NCBI RefSeq assembly: GCF_030264295.1
Contig: NZ_CP127173.1
Location: 2,363,501 to 2,427,500 of the forward strand
Source: Amycolatopsis nalaikhensis
GTDB lineage: Bacteria > Actinomycetota > Actinomycetes > Mycobacteriales > Pseudonocardiaceae
Reading direction: 5' to 3'
Length of the DNA stretch: 64,000 nucleotides
Part shown: positions 43,453 to 51,963 of the stretch, in pieces
Layout of the letters: the number at the start of each line of letters is the position of its first letter
Numbering within the stretch: position 1 is the stretch's first letter
Translations under genes and position numbers: made by a program
The notes under the pieces: model-generated
Told to the model about the DNA's origin: nothing
The model's input: only the letters and a program-made list of their open reading frames with translations
Database searches by the model: none

Positions 43453-44991
43453 TCACCGCCTGGTGCGGATTGCGTCGGCTGATAATCGACGTTCCTGACT
43501 TTCCTGCCGAGATCCTCTGGTGACACAGCCGGGGCCAGCAGTCTCATTGGCCGTGGTAGCCGGCGATCTCGTCGTGAACGTCGGCGCACGATGACCAGCG
43601 GCCGTGCTGCGACGGGCTGGTGCCGCGACCTGCCGTGGACCGCGTGCTCGGGCGGTATCCCGGCGCCTTTGCCGGACCGGCCGGCGGAGCCGCCGAGCCA
43701 GCCGTTTCTCGGTGGCCAGGATTAGCTCGGCCGTGGCCCGCGCGCCGCGGTGCGCGTGCTCGTCCAGAACGCTGGTGTAGGTGTCCGCGGTCAGCACGAT
43801 GCTCGCGTGCCCGAGCAACGCCTGGACGAACTTGAGGTCATTGCCGGCCGCCAGCGCCAGGCTCGCCGCACCGTGGCGCAGATCGTGCAACCGCACCGGC
43901 GGCAGTCCCGAGGCGGTATTGAGCTGGCGGAACAGCTTGGTGAGCCGGTCCGGGTCCACGGACCGGTCCCCGTAGCCTGGAAACAGGAACGTGGCCGGTT
44001 CGACGCTGCCGCCTGCCGCGATCCGCTCCTCCCGCAGCCGGCGCAGCACCGCCAGGCTCACCTGATCCAGCGCGACGACCCGGTTGCTGGCCTCGCTCTT
44101 CGGCCGGACGACCGCCAGGCGTCCGCCGGGTTCGCGGCGCACCTGGCGTGACACGACCAGCACCTGCGCGGCGACGTCGATGTCGCCCCACTGCAGCCCG
44201 GCCAGCTCGCCCCGGCGCAAGCCGAGCATGGCCGCCAGGTGAAACAACGGATACAGCGGCTCCCCTGTCTGACGCAGCCAGGACAGGAACTGCGCGGTCT
44301 GTCCGACGGTCCACACCGCGACCGCAGGCCGCGTTCCCGTCCTGCGCCACCACGCCAGCCTCGGCGCCGTCCACACCACCGCATGCGGCCTGCGGCCCGG
44401 CGGCAGCCTGATCATCCGGGCCGGATTGCCCTCGATCACACCCAGGCTCGCGGCGTAGTTCAGCGCGGCTCGCAACGTGGCATGAACCCGCTTCAGGGTG
44501 CCCCGCGCCAGCGGATGCCCGGCCGCTGCGCGGCACCGGGCGATGGATGTGAACGCCGCTTGGACCTGGACCGATGTCAAGTCCCGCAGCCGGCGCTCGC
44601 CCAGCTTCGGGATCAGATACAGGCGGACATGCGAGCGGTAACCGCGGACTGTCGACTCCCGCAGGTCCTCCAGGTGATCGACCCACCACCGCAGCCACTC
44701 CCCGACCGTGACGATCTCAGCAGCCTGTTCGACGTCGCTGGGATTCCGCAGGAACTCCCGCGCCTCCCACGCCGCCTGCTGCGTCGCGAAACCACCACGC
44801 CGGACCTGACGCCGCTTCCGTCCCGACCCACTCGGCAGATCCAGGCAAAACGACCAGCTCCCGTGGCCCCGTTGCCGCAGGCTTGGGCACCTGGCTCCGA
44901 GTTGTCGACCCGTAGCCCGGTCCCGGCAACCACACCGCTTGTAGACGCCAGACAACACGCCGCCCTCCTTCCGTGACCGCACCGTCAACAC
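43453..44991 (-). CDS. Tyrosine recombinase/integrase
   Basis: A 512-residue phage-type integrase. It has an N-terminal arm-binding segment, a SAM-like core-binding domain (EWLRWWVDHLEDLRESTVRG), and a catalytic domain with the residues R (LGLRRGELAGLQW), H-x-x-R (RLHDLRHGAASL), H (LLGHASIVLT) and Tyr (TADTYTSVLDEH). About 80 basic residues follow the catalytic Tyr, which is long for the family and may be read-through. GTG 44955 is an alternative start. It lies 138 bases from the tRNA-Lys, the position expected of an integrase whose att site is the tRNA 3' end. No excisionase or replication gene is adjacent. Confidence 0.9.
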   Translation of the reverse strand: MLTVRSRKEGGVLSGVYKRCGCRDRATGRQLGARCPSLRQRGHGSWSFCLDLPSGSGRKRRQVRRGGFATQQAAWEAREFLRNPSDVEQAAEIVTVGEWLRWWVDHLEDLRESTVRGYRSHVRLYLIPKLGERRLRDLTSVQVQAAFTSIARCRAAAGHPLARGTLKRVHATLRAALNYAASLGVIEGNPARMIRLPPGRRPHAVVWTAPRLAWWRRTGTRPAVAVWTVGQTAQFLSWLRQTGEPLYPLFHLAAMLGLRRGELAGLQWGDIDVAAQVLVVSRQVRREPGGRLAVVRPKSEASNRVVALDQVSLAVLRRLREERIAAGGSVEPATFLFPGYGDRSVDPDRLTKLFRQLNTASGLPPVRLHDLRHGAASLALAAGNDLKFVQALLGHASIVLTADTYTSVLDEHAHRGARATAELILATEKRLARRLRRPVRQRRRDTARARGPRQVAAPARRSTAAGHRAPTFTTRSPATTANETAGPGCVTRGSRQESQERRLSADAIRTRR

Positions 44992-45007
44992 GGCGCCACC
45001 ACCAGGA

Positions 45008-45020
45008 GGGTTCGAGCCCC
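45008..45020 (+). repeat. 13-bp copy of the tRNA-Lys T-arm in opposite orientation
   Basis: GGGTTCGAGCCCC here equals the T-arm sequence of the tRNA-Lys, which lies on the other strand at 45143-45155. The two form a 13-bp inverted repeat between integrase and tRNA. This could be part of an attachment site or a chance match to the common B-box sequence. Confidence 0.4.
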
Positions 45021-45036
45021 GGCCGTGAGCTCACAC

Positions 45037-45056
45037 CGAGCACACCACGAGCACAC
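45037..45056. repeat. Two phased direct repeats upstream of the integrase
   Basis: CGAGCACAC occurs at 45037-45045 and 45048-45056, one helical turn apart, between integrase and tRNA. Short phased repeats in this position often are arm-type integrase binding sites. That role is inferred. Confidence 0.45.
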
Positions 45057-45129
45057 TCAAGATCATCAACTCATCGCCGACGATCACAGTCACGGTCGGA
45101 GACCTGCAGGTCACCGTCTATGTCGATCT

Positions 45130-45205
45130 TGGTGGGCCGCCTGGGGCTCGAACCCAGAACCTACGGATTAAAAGTCCGCAGCTCTACCAATTGAGCTAAC
45201 GGCCC
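45130..45205 (-). tRNA. tRNA-Lys (UUU anticodon)
   Basis: The reverse strand folds as a 73-base tRNA with encoded CCA (45130-45132). The acceptor arm is GGGCCGT/GCGGCCC, the D-loop region GCTCAATTGGTAGAGC, the anticodon loop CTTTTAA with anticodon TTT (Lys), and the T-arm GGGTTCGAGCCCC. All stems pair, so it appears functional. Its 3' end faces the integrase and marks the border between the decayed region and the orderly region to the right. Confidence 0.95.
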
Positions 45206-45316
45206 GCGCTCCCAGTTTAGCCAGGGCCCCCGCACCCTCCCGCACACCGGGTCCGGCTGACGGCGCCCGGGAGGTCAAGACTGGTTCTGCACCCGGCGAC
45301 TCGCCATCATGCCCGC

Positions 45317-45862
45317 ATGCCCACCGAAGCTGGTTCTCTGCTGATCCTCACCGGGCCGCCCGGTGCCGGGAAGTCCTCCGTTGCCCGGCTCGTCGCCGAG
45401 GACGCGCCTCGCCCCACCGTTCACCTGCACACCGACAGCTTCTACGTCTCGATCCGGACCGGGTTGGTCGCTCCCTACCTGCCCGAGGCCGCTCGGCAGA
45501 ACGATGTCGTTCTCGGTGTCATCGCCGAGGCCGCCTGTGGCTATGCCCGCGGGGGCTACGACGTCGTGCTCGATGGCGTTGTCGGGCCCTGGGCTCTCGC
45601 CCCCTTCCGGGACGCTGCCAAGCGCGACCAGCTCGATCTCTTCTACCTCGTGCTGCGGCCCAGCCTCGAGGTCACCCTCGCCCGCGGGACCGCGCGGGCC
45701 GGACACGAGCTCACCGAGGTTGAGCCCCTCGTCGGGATGCATCGTGCCTTCGCCTCGCTCGGTGAACTCGAACCGCACGTCGTCGACACCTCCGGCCAGA
45801 CCCTTGAGGAAACCGCCGAAGTCGTGCGGCGGCGAAGCCATGAGGACGTCTTCAGGCTCTGA
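45317..45862 (+). CDS. P-loop kinase/phosphotransferase-like protein
   Basis: A 181-residue protein with a Walker A motif at the N-terminus (LILTGPPGAGKSSVARLVAE), an acidic strand position (HTDSFYVSI) and a later DVVLDGVVGPWAL strand. The pattern matches small AAA/chloramphenicol-phosphotransferase-like kinases that phosphorylate small molecules. The target is unknown. It is the first intact gene right of the tRNA-Lys. Confidence 0.75.
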   Translation: MPTEAGSLLILTGPPGAGKSSVARLVAEDAPRPTVHLHTDSFYVSIRTGLVAPYLPEAARQNDVVLGVIAEAACGYARGGYDVVLDGVVGPWALAPFRDAAKRDQLDLFYLVLRPSLEVTLARGTARAGHELTEVEPLVGMHRAFASLGELEPHVVDTSGQTLEETAEVVRRRSHEDVFRL

Positions 45863-45893
45863 AACTGTCGTACCCCCGTGGCACCCTCCGCGC

Positions 45894-46436
45894 ATGACCG
45901 AACACACCGCCCCCGCGACCGTGCCGGCCCGTCTCACCGGGGCCCGGGCCGATCCGGCTCTGGTCGCCGATGAGCACCAAGCCCTCACCGAGAGCCTCGA
46001 GTACTACCGGCGCACCTTCGAACTGAAATGCGAAGGCCTGACCCCTTCGCAGCTGTCCGAACGCTCCGTGCCGCCCTCGACGCTCTCCCTCCACGGGCTG
46101 CTCCGGCACCTCACCGGTGTCGAACGGTGGTGGTTCCGGATCCAGTTCGCCGGCGAGGACCTCCCCAACCTCTACTACTCCGACGACGACCCCGAGCAGG
46201 ACTTCGACTCCCTCGACGGCGACGTCGGCGAGGCCTTCTCCTTGTGGCACGCCGAATGCGCGCGCGCCCGGGAGATCGTCGCCGGCGCCTCGATGGACCA
46301 GACCGGCACCCGGATCAGCACTGGGGAACCCTTCACGCTGCGGTGGCTCATGCTGCGGATGATCGGCGAGTACGCGCGGCACATCGGCCAAGCCGACCTC
46401 GTCCGCGAACGGATCGACGGTGCGACCGGTGAATGA
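45894..46436 (+). CDS. DinB/DUF664 family protein
   Basis: A 180-residue four-helix protein of the DinB superfamily. It shows the helix-1 pattern around the position of the metal-binding His (SLHGLLRHLTGVERWWFRIQ), and the third helix with RWLMLRMIGEYARHIGQADL (H-x-x-Q-A-D). DUF664 proteins of actinobacteria are thought to be mycothiol- or metal-dependent transferases. It overlaps nothing and precedes the lyase gene by 20 bases. Confidence 0.8.
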   Translation: MTEHTAPATVPARLTGARADPALVADEHQALTESLEYYRRTFELKCEGLTPSQLSERSVPPSTLSLHGLLRHLTGVERWWFRIQFAGEDLPNLYYSDDDPEQDFDSLDGDVGEAFSLWHAECARAREIVAGASMDQTGTRISTGEPFTLRWLMLRMIGEYARHIGQADLVRERIDGATGE

Positions 46437-46456
46437 GGACGTGCGATGCTGACGCC

Positions 46457-47818
46457 ATGACCGTCGACCCTGACTGTGGGCTTCTTTCGCCCGTTCGGGC
46501 TGGTACTCCGGCCGAGGCCGCGACCAGCGACGAAGCGTGGCTGCAGGCCATGCTCGACGCCGAGGCCGCGCTCGCCCGGGCGCAGGCCCGGCTCGGCACC
46601 GTGCCGCCCGAAGCCGCCGACGCCATCACCAAGGCCGCTGGCTCCGCCCGGATCGACGTCGTCGAGCTGGCTCGGGAGTCTCGGGCGACCGCGAACCCGG
46701 TCGTCGGGCTGGTCAAGGCCTTGATGGCGGCCGTCGATGACACCGCTGCCGAGTACGTGCACCGGGGCTCCACCAGCCAGGACATCTTCGATACCGCCAT
46801 GATGCTCGTCGCCGATCGGACGCTGCGGCCGCTCCTCGACGACCTCGACGCCACCGCCGATGCCCTCGCCGAGCTCGCTCGCGCCCACCGGGACACCACC
46901 ATGGCCGGACGGACGCTCACCGCGCACGCCGTGCCGACCACCTTCGGGCTCAAAGCCGCAGGCTGGCGGCAGCTCGTGCTGGACGCCGCCGTCCGCGTGC
47001 GGCGCGTGCGCCTGCCCGTCTCGCTCGGGGGTGCCGCCGGGACCCTGGCCGCCTACGTCGAGTACGACCGGCTCGCCGGTGGCGGCGATGCCACCTACGC
47101 CGAACGGCTGACCGCCGCGTTCGCCGAGGAAACCGGGCTGGCCGCGACCACCCTGCCGTGGCACGGAGTGCGCACCCCGGTCGCCGACCTCGCCGCCGCG
47201 CTCGCCTTCACCGCCGGGGCGCTCGGGAAGCTGGCCGTCGACGTCGAAACCCTCACCCGGACCGAGCTCGGCGAAGTCGCCGAGCCCGCCGCCGATGGGC
47301 GGGGTGGCTCCTCCGCCATGCCGCACAAGCGGAACCCCGTGCTCGCGACGCTCATCCGGTCCGCCGCGCTGCAGGTGCCCGTGCTGGCCGCCGGGGTCAC
47401 GCAGTCGATGCTTACCGAAGACGAACGGTCCGCCGGGGTCTGGCACGCCGAGTGGCAGCTCATCCGCGAGTGCCTGCGGCTGACCGGCGGGGCCGCGCAC
47501 ACCGCCGCCGAGCTGGCGCGCGGCCTCACCGCCGATCCCGGCCGGATGCGGGCCAACCTCGACTCGACGCACGGGCTGATCGTCTCCGAACGGCTCTCCG
47601 CCGTGCTCACACCACTGCTCGGGAAGGCCACCGCGAAGGAGCTGCTCGGCGAGGCGTCGAAACGGGCCGTGCGGGAAGACCGGCCGCTGCGGGACGTGCT
47701 CGACGAGGTCGACGCCGTCACCGCGGTCCTCACCCCCGCCGCCCTGGATGAGCTGCTCGATCCCGCCGCGTACACCGGTGCGGCCGGGGTGCTGGTCGAT
47801 CGGGCGCTACTCGACTGA
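46457..47818 (+). CDS. pcaB: 3-carboxy-cis,cis-muconate cycloisomerase-like lyase
   Basis: A 453-residue member of the fumarase/aspartase superfamily. The superfamily signature is GGSSAMPHKRNPVLATLI, with YVHRGSTSQDIFDTAMMLVA earlier and HAVPTTFGLKAAGW in the middle, as in PcaB/adenylosuccinate-lyase-type enzymes. PcaB cyclises 3-carboxymuconate in protocatechuate breakdown. No other pca gene is nearby, so a different lyase substrate is possible. The ATG at 46457 is preferred over an upstream frame extension. Confidence 0.75.
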   Translation: MTVDPDCGLLSPVRAGTPAEAATSDEAWLQAMLDAEAALARAQARLGTVPPEAADAITKAAGSARIDVVELARESRATANPVVGLVKALMAAVDDTAAEYVHRGSTSQDIFDTAMMLVADRTLRPLLDDLDATADALAELARAHRDTTMAGRTLTAHAVPTTFGLKAAGWRQLVLDAAVRVRRVRLPVSLGGAAGTLAAYVEYDRLAGGGDATYAERLTAAFAEETGLAATTLPWHGVRTPVADLAAALAFTAGALGKLAVDVETLTRTELGEVAEPAADGRGGSSAMPHKRNPVLATLIRSAALQVPVLAAGVTQSMLTEDERSAGVWHAEWQLIRECLRLTGGAAHTAAELARGLTADPGRMRANLDSTHGLIVSERLSAVLTPLLGKATAKELLGEASKRAVREDRPLRDVLDEVDAVTAVLTPAALDELLDPAAYTGAAGVLVDRALLD

Positions 47819-47914
47819 AACTCCGTTGAACCGCCCCCGGCGGGGGTCCGTGTAGTGGGTATCAGGCAGCCGCACCGAGCGGCGGGAACCCCAACGGACA
47901 CAAGGAGAACTTCC

Positions 47915-48901
47915 ATGCTTCGCACGCGCATCGCCGTCTCCGTCGCCGCGGCGGCAGCCGGGCTGGCAGTGCTCACCGCTTGCTCGGGTGCCGAAACCGC
48001 TCAGCCGGTCATCGCCCCCGCGGCGGCCGGGGGCACCGGCGGCGGTCAGCTCTCCAACGGGCAGGTCGGCAACGCCGCCCCCGCGTCGAACGAGTCGAAA
48101 CTCGTCGTCGCAGACGTCGCGAACGTCGGGCAGGTCATCACCGACCAGAACGGCATGACCCTCTACCGGTTCGACAAGGACACCGCCAAGCCGCCGAAGT
48201 CCAATTGCGACGGTGACTGCGCCAAGGCCTGGCCGCCCGCGCTGGCCACCGGGGACGTGCAGGTGCAGGGCGTCGACAAGAACCTCGTCGGGAAGGTGAC
48301 GCGCTCGGACGGCACCGAGCAGATCACCGTCGGCGGGTGGGCGCTCTACCGCTACGCCAAGGACACCAAGCCCGGCGACGCGACCGGTCAGGGCGTCGGC
48401 GGGGCCTGGTACGCCGCCAACGCCAAGGGCGGGAAGGCCGGGCAGGCCGCGGCCGAAGCCGGCGCGGTCAAGCTCAGCGCCAGCAAGATCGACGGCCTCG
48501 GCGACGCGATCGTCGACCAGAACGGCATGACGCTCTACCTGTTCACGAAGGACACCAAGAAGGCCAAGACGTCCGCCTGCAACGGCGACTGCGCCAAGAC
48601 GTGGCCCGCCGTCCTGTCCAACAACGGCAAGGTCGAACTGCAGGGCATCGATTCGAAGCTGCTCGGCAGCATCAAGCGCGCGGACGGCACCGAGCAGGTC
48701 ACCATCGGCGGCTGGCCGGTCTACACCTTCGCCAAGGACCTGAAGCCGGGCGACGCGAACGGCATGGGCGTCAACGGCACCTGGTTCGTCATCGAGCCCA
48801 ACGGCTGCAAGGTCGGGACCACTCCCAGCACCGCCGCCAACCAGGCTCCGGCTGACAGCGGCGCCGGGAGCAGCAACTCCTCCGGTGGCACCACCTACTG
48901 A
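47915..48901 (+). CDS. Lipoprotein with two secreted repeats
   Basis: A 328-residue lipoprotein: AAGGAG ribosome site, signal with lipobox LTAC, a Gly/Ala linker, then two copies of the COG4315-type repeat. Each repeat has VITDQNGMTLYRFDKDT or IVDQNGMTLYLFTKDT, a Cys pair around C-D/N-G-D-C-A-K-x-W-P, and IGGWPVYTFAKD with a final W-Y/F. A low-complexity Ser/Gly tail ends the protein. Such surface proteins are linked to redox or haem chemistry in a few species, but the function is unproven. Confidence 0.85.
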   Translation: MLRTRIAVSVAAAAAGLAVLTACSGAETAQPVIAPAAAGGTGGGQLSNGQVGNAAPASNESKLVVADVANVGQVITDQNGMTLYRFDKDTAKPPKSNCDGDCAKAWPPALATGDVQVQGVDKNLVGKVTRSDGTEQITVGGWALYRYAKDTKPGDATGQGVGGAWYAANAKGGKAGQAAAEAGAVKLSASKIDGLGDAIVDQNGMTLYLFTKDTKKAKTSACNGDCAKTWPAVLSNNGKVELQGIDSKLLGSIKRADGTEQVTIGGWPVYTFAKDLKPGDANGMGVNGTWFVIEPNGCKVGTTPSTAANQAPADSGAGSSNSSGGTTY

Positions 48902-48916
48902 GCCACCCCCGAACTC

Positions 48917-49528
48917 CTAGTGGGCGAGGCCCGGCGGACGCTCTTCACGAGTGACCTCCGGGCCTCGCCCCTTGTGGTCACGACGCAGGAACGACCGGCG
49001 GCGCGGCTCCTCGGCCACGCGGTCGGTGTCCGTGCGCTGCTCGACGACGGTCGGCTCGTCGACCGTCTCGTCCTCGGGCACGTGGATGGTGCGGCGGGCC
49101 GGCAGCACGGCGATCAGCAGGCCGAGCGCGGCGACGCCGAGGTGCAGCCACGTGTCGGCGGGCCCGAGGTCCATCGGGTTGCCGGCGTTGGCGAACGGGT
49201 TGGTCGCGATGAGCCCGTCGATCATCAGGCCCCACACGAACAGCAGGCCGTAGCCGATGAACAGCAGCCAGCCGAACGTCCTCGCGCGGCCCGAACCGAA
49301 CGCCAGCAGCAGGCCGACGACCCCGGTCACGACGCGGACGATGCTCATGAGCGGGTTGGCGGAGAACCGCCAGAAGCCCACGTCGTGGTGGCCGGCGAAG
49401 TTGCCGAAACCGGTCCTGGTGAGCCCGATGATGCCGACGACGAGGAACGCGATCCCGGCCAGACCGGCCAGCACCTGCGCCGGCTGCAGGCCGTGGACCC
49501 GGATGCGTGCGCCTTTCGCGTGAACCAT
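48917..49528 (-). CDS. DUF4383 membrane protein
   Basis: A 203-residue protein with four membrane segments: QVLAGLAGIAFLVVGIIGLT, then the outer loop GFGNFAGHHDVGFWRFSANP, IVRVVTGVVGLLLAFG, TFGWLLFIGYGLLFVWGLMI and LHLGVAALGLLIAVLPA. A charged cytoplasmic tail rich in Glu and Arg follows. This is the DUF4383 pattern. The ATG at 49528 is preferred over a GTG at 49546. Function unknown. Confidence 0.8.
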   Translation of the reverse strand: MVHAKGARIRVHGLQPAQVLAGLAGIAFLVVGIIGLTRTGFGNFAGHHDVGFWRFSANPLMSIVRVVTGVVGLLLAFGSGRARTFGWLLFIGYGLLFVWGLMIDGLIATNPFANAGNPMDLGPADTWLHLGVAALGLLIAVLPARRTIHVPEDETVDEPTVVEQRTDTDRVAEEPRRRSFLRRDHKGRGPEVTREERPPGLAH

Positions 49529-49720
49529 GACTCCAGTCCTTCCCACAGCGGGTGGTGACGACCGTCACCGCTCACGGGTACCCCGCGAACACGGGGAGCG
49601 AAACGACGGTGCTTGCCCGCAGCACCCGCGGGCGTTGCGGTTTCGGGCCCGGTCCGAGAGCTATCCCACAAAGTCACCCGATCCGGGGAACGCCGGGACG
49701 CGCTCCCGGCAATCCGGGTC

Positions 49721-50602
49721 ATGCGCAAGCTGAGCGGCATCTTCCTGGTGGGGCTGTGCCTGGGGGCGATCGGCGCGGTGGTGGTCACGGCGAGTCACGC
49801 CACGGCCGGGCCGCCGGCCCGACCGGCCGCGCTCAGCGAAGCCGTGCCGACCGTGTTGGCGACGTCGGCGACGCCGACCTCGAGCGCGACGCCGACGCCG
49901 ACGCCGTCGGAAACCCCGACGAAAACGCAGACGCCGGTGAAGGTGTCCGGTGTGGACGCCGAAACGCTGGACAAGCTGGTGCCCGGCGGGCACGTCAGCG
50001 CCGTGGTGTTCGACCGCCAGCGTGGTGCGGCGACCGTCTCCGTGCACGCCGACCGCGGCTACACCTCGGCGTCGCTGGTGAAGCTGCTCATCGCGCTCAG
50101 CGTCCTCGACCGGGGCGGGCCCACCGCGCAGGTGCAGCGGATGCTCTCCCGCAGCGACGACGACCTCGCGAGCCAGTTCTGGTCCACCTACGGCGGACCG
50201 GCGATCGTCACGCGCTGGGCCGCGAAACTGGGCCTCACCGGTACGCGCCCGCCCGCGGATCCCGGCCGCTGGGGCGACACGCGGATCACCGCGGCCGACG
50301 TCGTGAAGATCTACCAGTACATCCTCGCCAAGGCGCCCGAAGCCGTGCTCGACGCCCTGAAGAACGCCACCGAACGGGGTTCCGACGGCTTCCGGCAGTA
50401 CTTCGGCATCCCGGACGCCGCGGGCAAGCAGCCGTGGGCGGTCAAGCAGGGCTGGTCGTGCTGCCGCCCGACGCGGATGCTGCACACCTCGGGCGTGGTC
50501 GGCGACGACATCGTGGTCGTGCTGACCGAGCACCCCAGCTCGGTCGACTACGCGACCGGGTCGAAGCGCGTGACGGCGGTCGTGGAGGCGCTGCTCGGCT
50601 GA
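49721..50602 (+). CDS. Secreted serine hydrolase (beta-lactamase/PBP fold)
   Basis: A 293-residue exported protein with a signal peptide and a Thr/Pro-rich linker (TPTSSATPTPTPSETPTKTQ). The fold is that of class A beta-lactamase-like serine hydrolases. The nucleophile motif S-x-x-K is in YTSASLVKLLIALS, the SDN-like position in LSRSDDDLASQFW, and the K-x-G triad position in AVKQGWSCC. These proteins either hydrolyse lactams or peptides or bind peptidoglycan. Confidence 0.75.
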   Translation: MRKLSGIFLVGLCLGAIGAVVVTASHATAGPPARPAALSEAVPTVLATSATPTSSATPTPTPSETPTKTQTPVKVSGVDAETLDKLVPGGHVSAVVFDRQRGAATVSVHADRGYTSASLVKLLIALSVLDRGGPTAQVQRMLSRSDDDLASQFWSTYGGPAIVTRWAAKLGLTGTRPPADPGRWGDTRITAADVVKIYQYILAKAPEAVLDALKNATERGSDGFRQYFGIPDAAGKQPWAVKQGWSCCRPTRMLHTSGVVGDDIVVVLTEHPSSVDYATGSKRVTAVVEALLG

Positions 50603-50606
50603 CGCG

Positions 50607-51815
50607 CTACTGGTCCGTGTCGGCCAACGCGCCGTGCGCGCCCGAGCGCGGCAGCGGCCACGGCAGCACGCCGCCGGTGGTCTCGACCTGCCGTCCCGCC
50701 GGGGCCGGGCCCGCCGTGTGAGCGCCGATCCAGGCCAGGACGTCGGGGATCTGGGACTTGAAGGTGTTCATGTTGTGGCCGGCGTCCGGGATCCGCCATG
50801 ACGAGAACTGGATCGGCGGCCGGGCCGCCGCGCGGATCTGGTCGATCGCGAAGCTCTCGTAGTTCTCCTTGTCCCCCGAGATCGCCAGGATGTCGACCGG
50901 CGACGGGTGGAGGCGCACGTTCACGCGGACGTTGTTGGCGTCGTTGATGTCCTGGCGCCCGCGGAACAGGTCTTCGGTCTCCGCGTCGACCTGGGCCTTG
51001 TCGTAGCCGCTGACGCTGACCGCCTGGCCGTACCACTGCGGGTGCCGGGTCACCAGGTTCATCGCGCAGTACCCGCCGGACGACCAGCCCGCGATCGTCC
51101 ACGCCCGCCGGTTCGGCGAGACGCCGAGCTTCCGCAGGGCCCAGTCGCGCAGGTCCGCCGTCAGGTAGGTGTCGTTCGCGGTGCCGTTGACCTCGTCGAC
51201 GCACTCGGTGTCGTGGCCGACCTTCGGCACGCCGGTCGGGTCGGGCACGATCACGACCGTCGGCGGCAGGACCATCTTCGCGATCGCCGCGTCGAGCTGC
51301 TCCGGCAGGTGGTAGCCGCTGGTGAAGACTTCGGGCCCGGACGGGTAGTTCGGGATCCATTCGACCGCCGGGAACCGCAGTTCCTTGTACGCCGCGTCGA
51401 AGTACTGCGGCGGCAGGTAGACAGTGACGTCGCGGGTGAGCTTGGTGCGCCGCCCGGACACCTTCATGTGGACGACGGTGCCTTTTCCGTCCCGGGCGTG
51501 CGCTATCCCGGTGTCGCGCAGCTTTTCGAGGTCCTCGCCGTTTTGCGCGGCTTCGGCGTCGGTTCCCGGCGCGGAATAGACGCCGGTGCCGAGCAGCGAA
51601 CCGAGCGTCGGGAAGAAACCGCCGATCAGGTTGCCGGCCAGTCCGGTGGTGAGGACCAGGAGCACGACGGCGAGCAGGATCGTGGCGCTGCGCCACAACC
51701 GCTTGCGCTGCCAGCGGTCCCAGAACCACGGGACCGCGATGATCGCGAGCAGCGTCAGCACGACCACGACGATCATGGTGACCGGCGAATCGAGCCGGAT
51801 GCTGCTCAGGTGCAT
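50607..51815 (-). CDS. Membrane-anchored esterase (antigen 85-like alpha/beta hydrolase)
   Basis: A 402-residue protein with two N-terminal membrane segments (about 14-32 and 40-65) and an extracytoplasmic esterase domain. The nucleophile elbow is AGWSSGGYCAM (G-x-S-x-G), followed by an acidic residue region (SGDKENYESF) and the His in PDAGHNMNTF, as in the mycolyltransferase/esterase D family. GGAAGGA precedes the ATG at 51815. It is convergent with the serine hydrolase and separated from it by four bases. Confidence 0.8.
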   Translation of the reverse strand: MHLSSIRLDSPVTMIVVVVLTLLAIIAVPWFWDRWQRKRLWRSATILLAVVLLVLTTGLAGNLIGGFFPTLGSLLGTGVYSAPGTDAEAAQNGEDLEKLRDTGIAHARDGKGTVVHMKVSGRRTKLTRDVTVYLPPQYFDAAYKELRFPAVEWIPNYPSGPEVFTSGYHLPEQLDAAIAKMVLPPTVVIVPDPTGVPKVGHDTECVDEVNGTANDTYLTADLRDWALRKLGVSPNRRAWTIAGWSSGGYCAMNLVTRHPQWYGQAVSVSGYDKAQVDAETEDLFRGRQDINDANNVRVNVRLHPSPVDILAISGDKENYESFAIDQIRAAARPPIQFSSWRIPDAGHNMNTFKSQIPDVLAWIGAHTAGPAPAGRQVETTGGVLPWPLPRSGAHGALADTDQ

Positions 51816-51963
51816 GGGAGTGGTCCTTCCGGGCGGGCGGAAAACGCGCGCCCGGATCCGGCCGGGACTCGCACATATATCACGTTTGAAGGCCCGTCCA
51901 CGTTGCGGCCCTGTGAGTTCTGTCATAGGGCCGCAACGTGGGACTCACTCAGCGATTTCTCAG

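Noticed and set aside
45008..45056. CRISPR array or tandem-repeat locus near the integrase
   Set aside because: Only two 9-base repeats are present, with no spacer pattern and no cas genes in the window.
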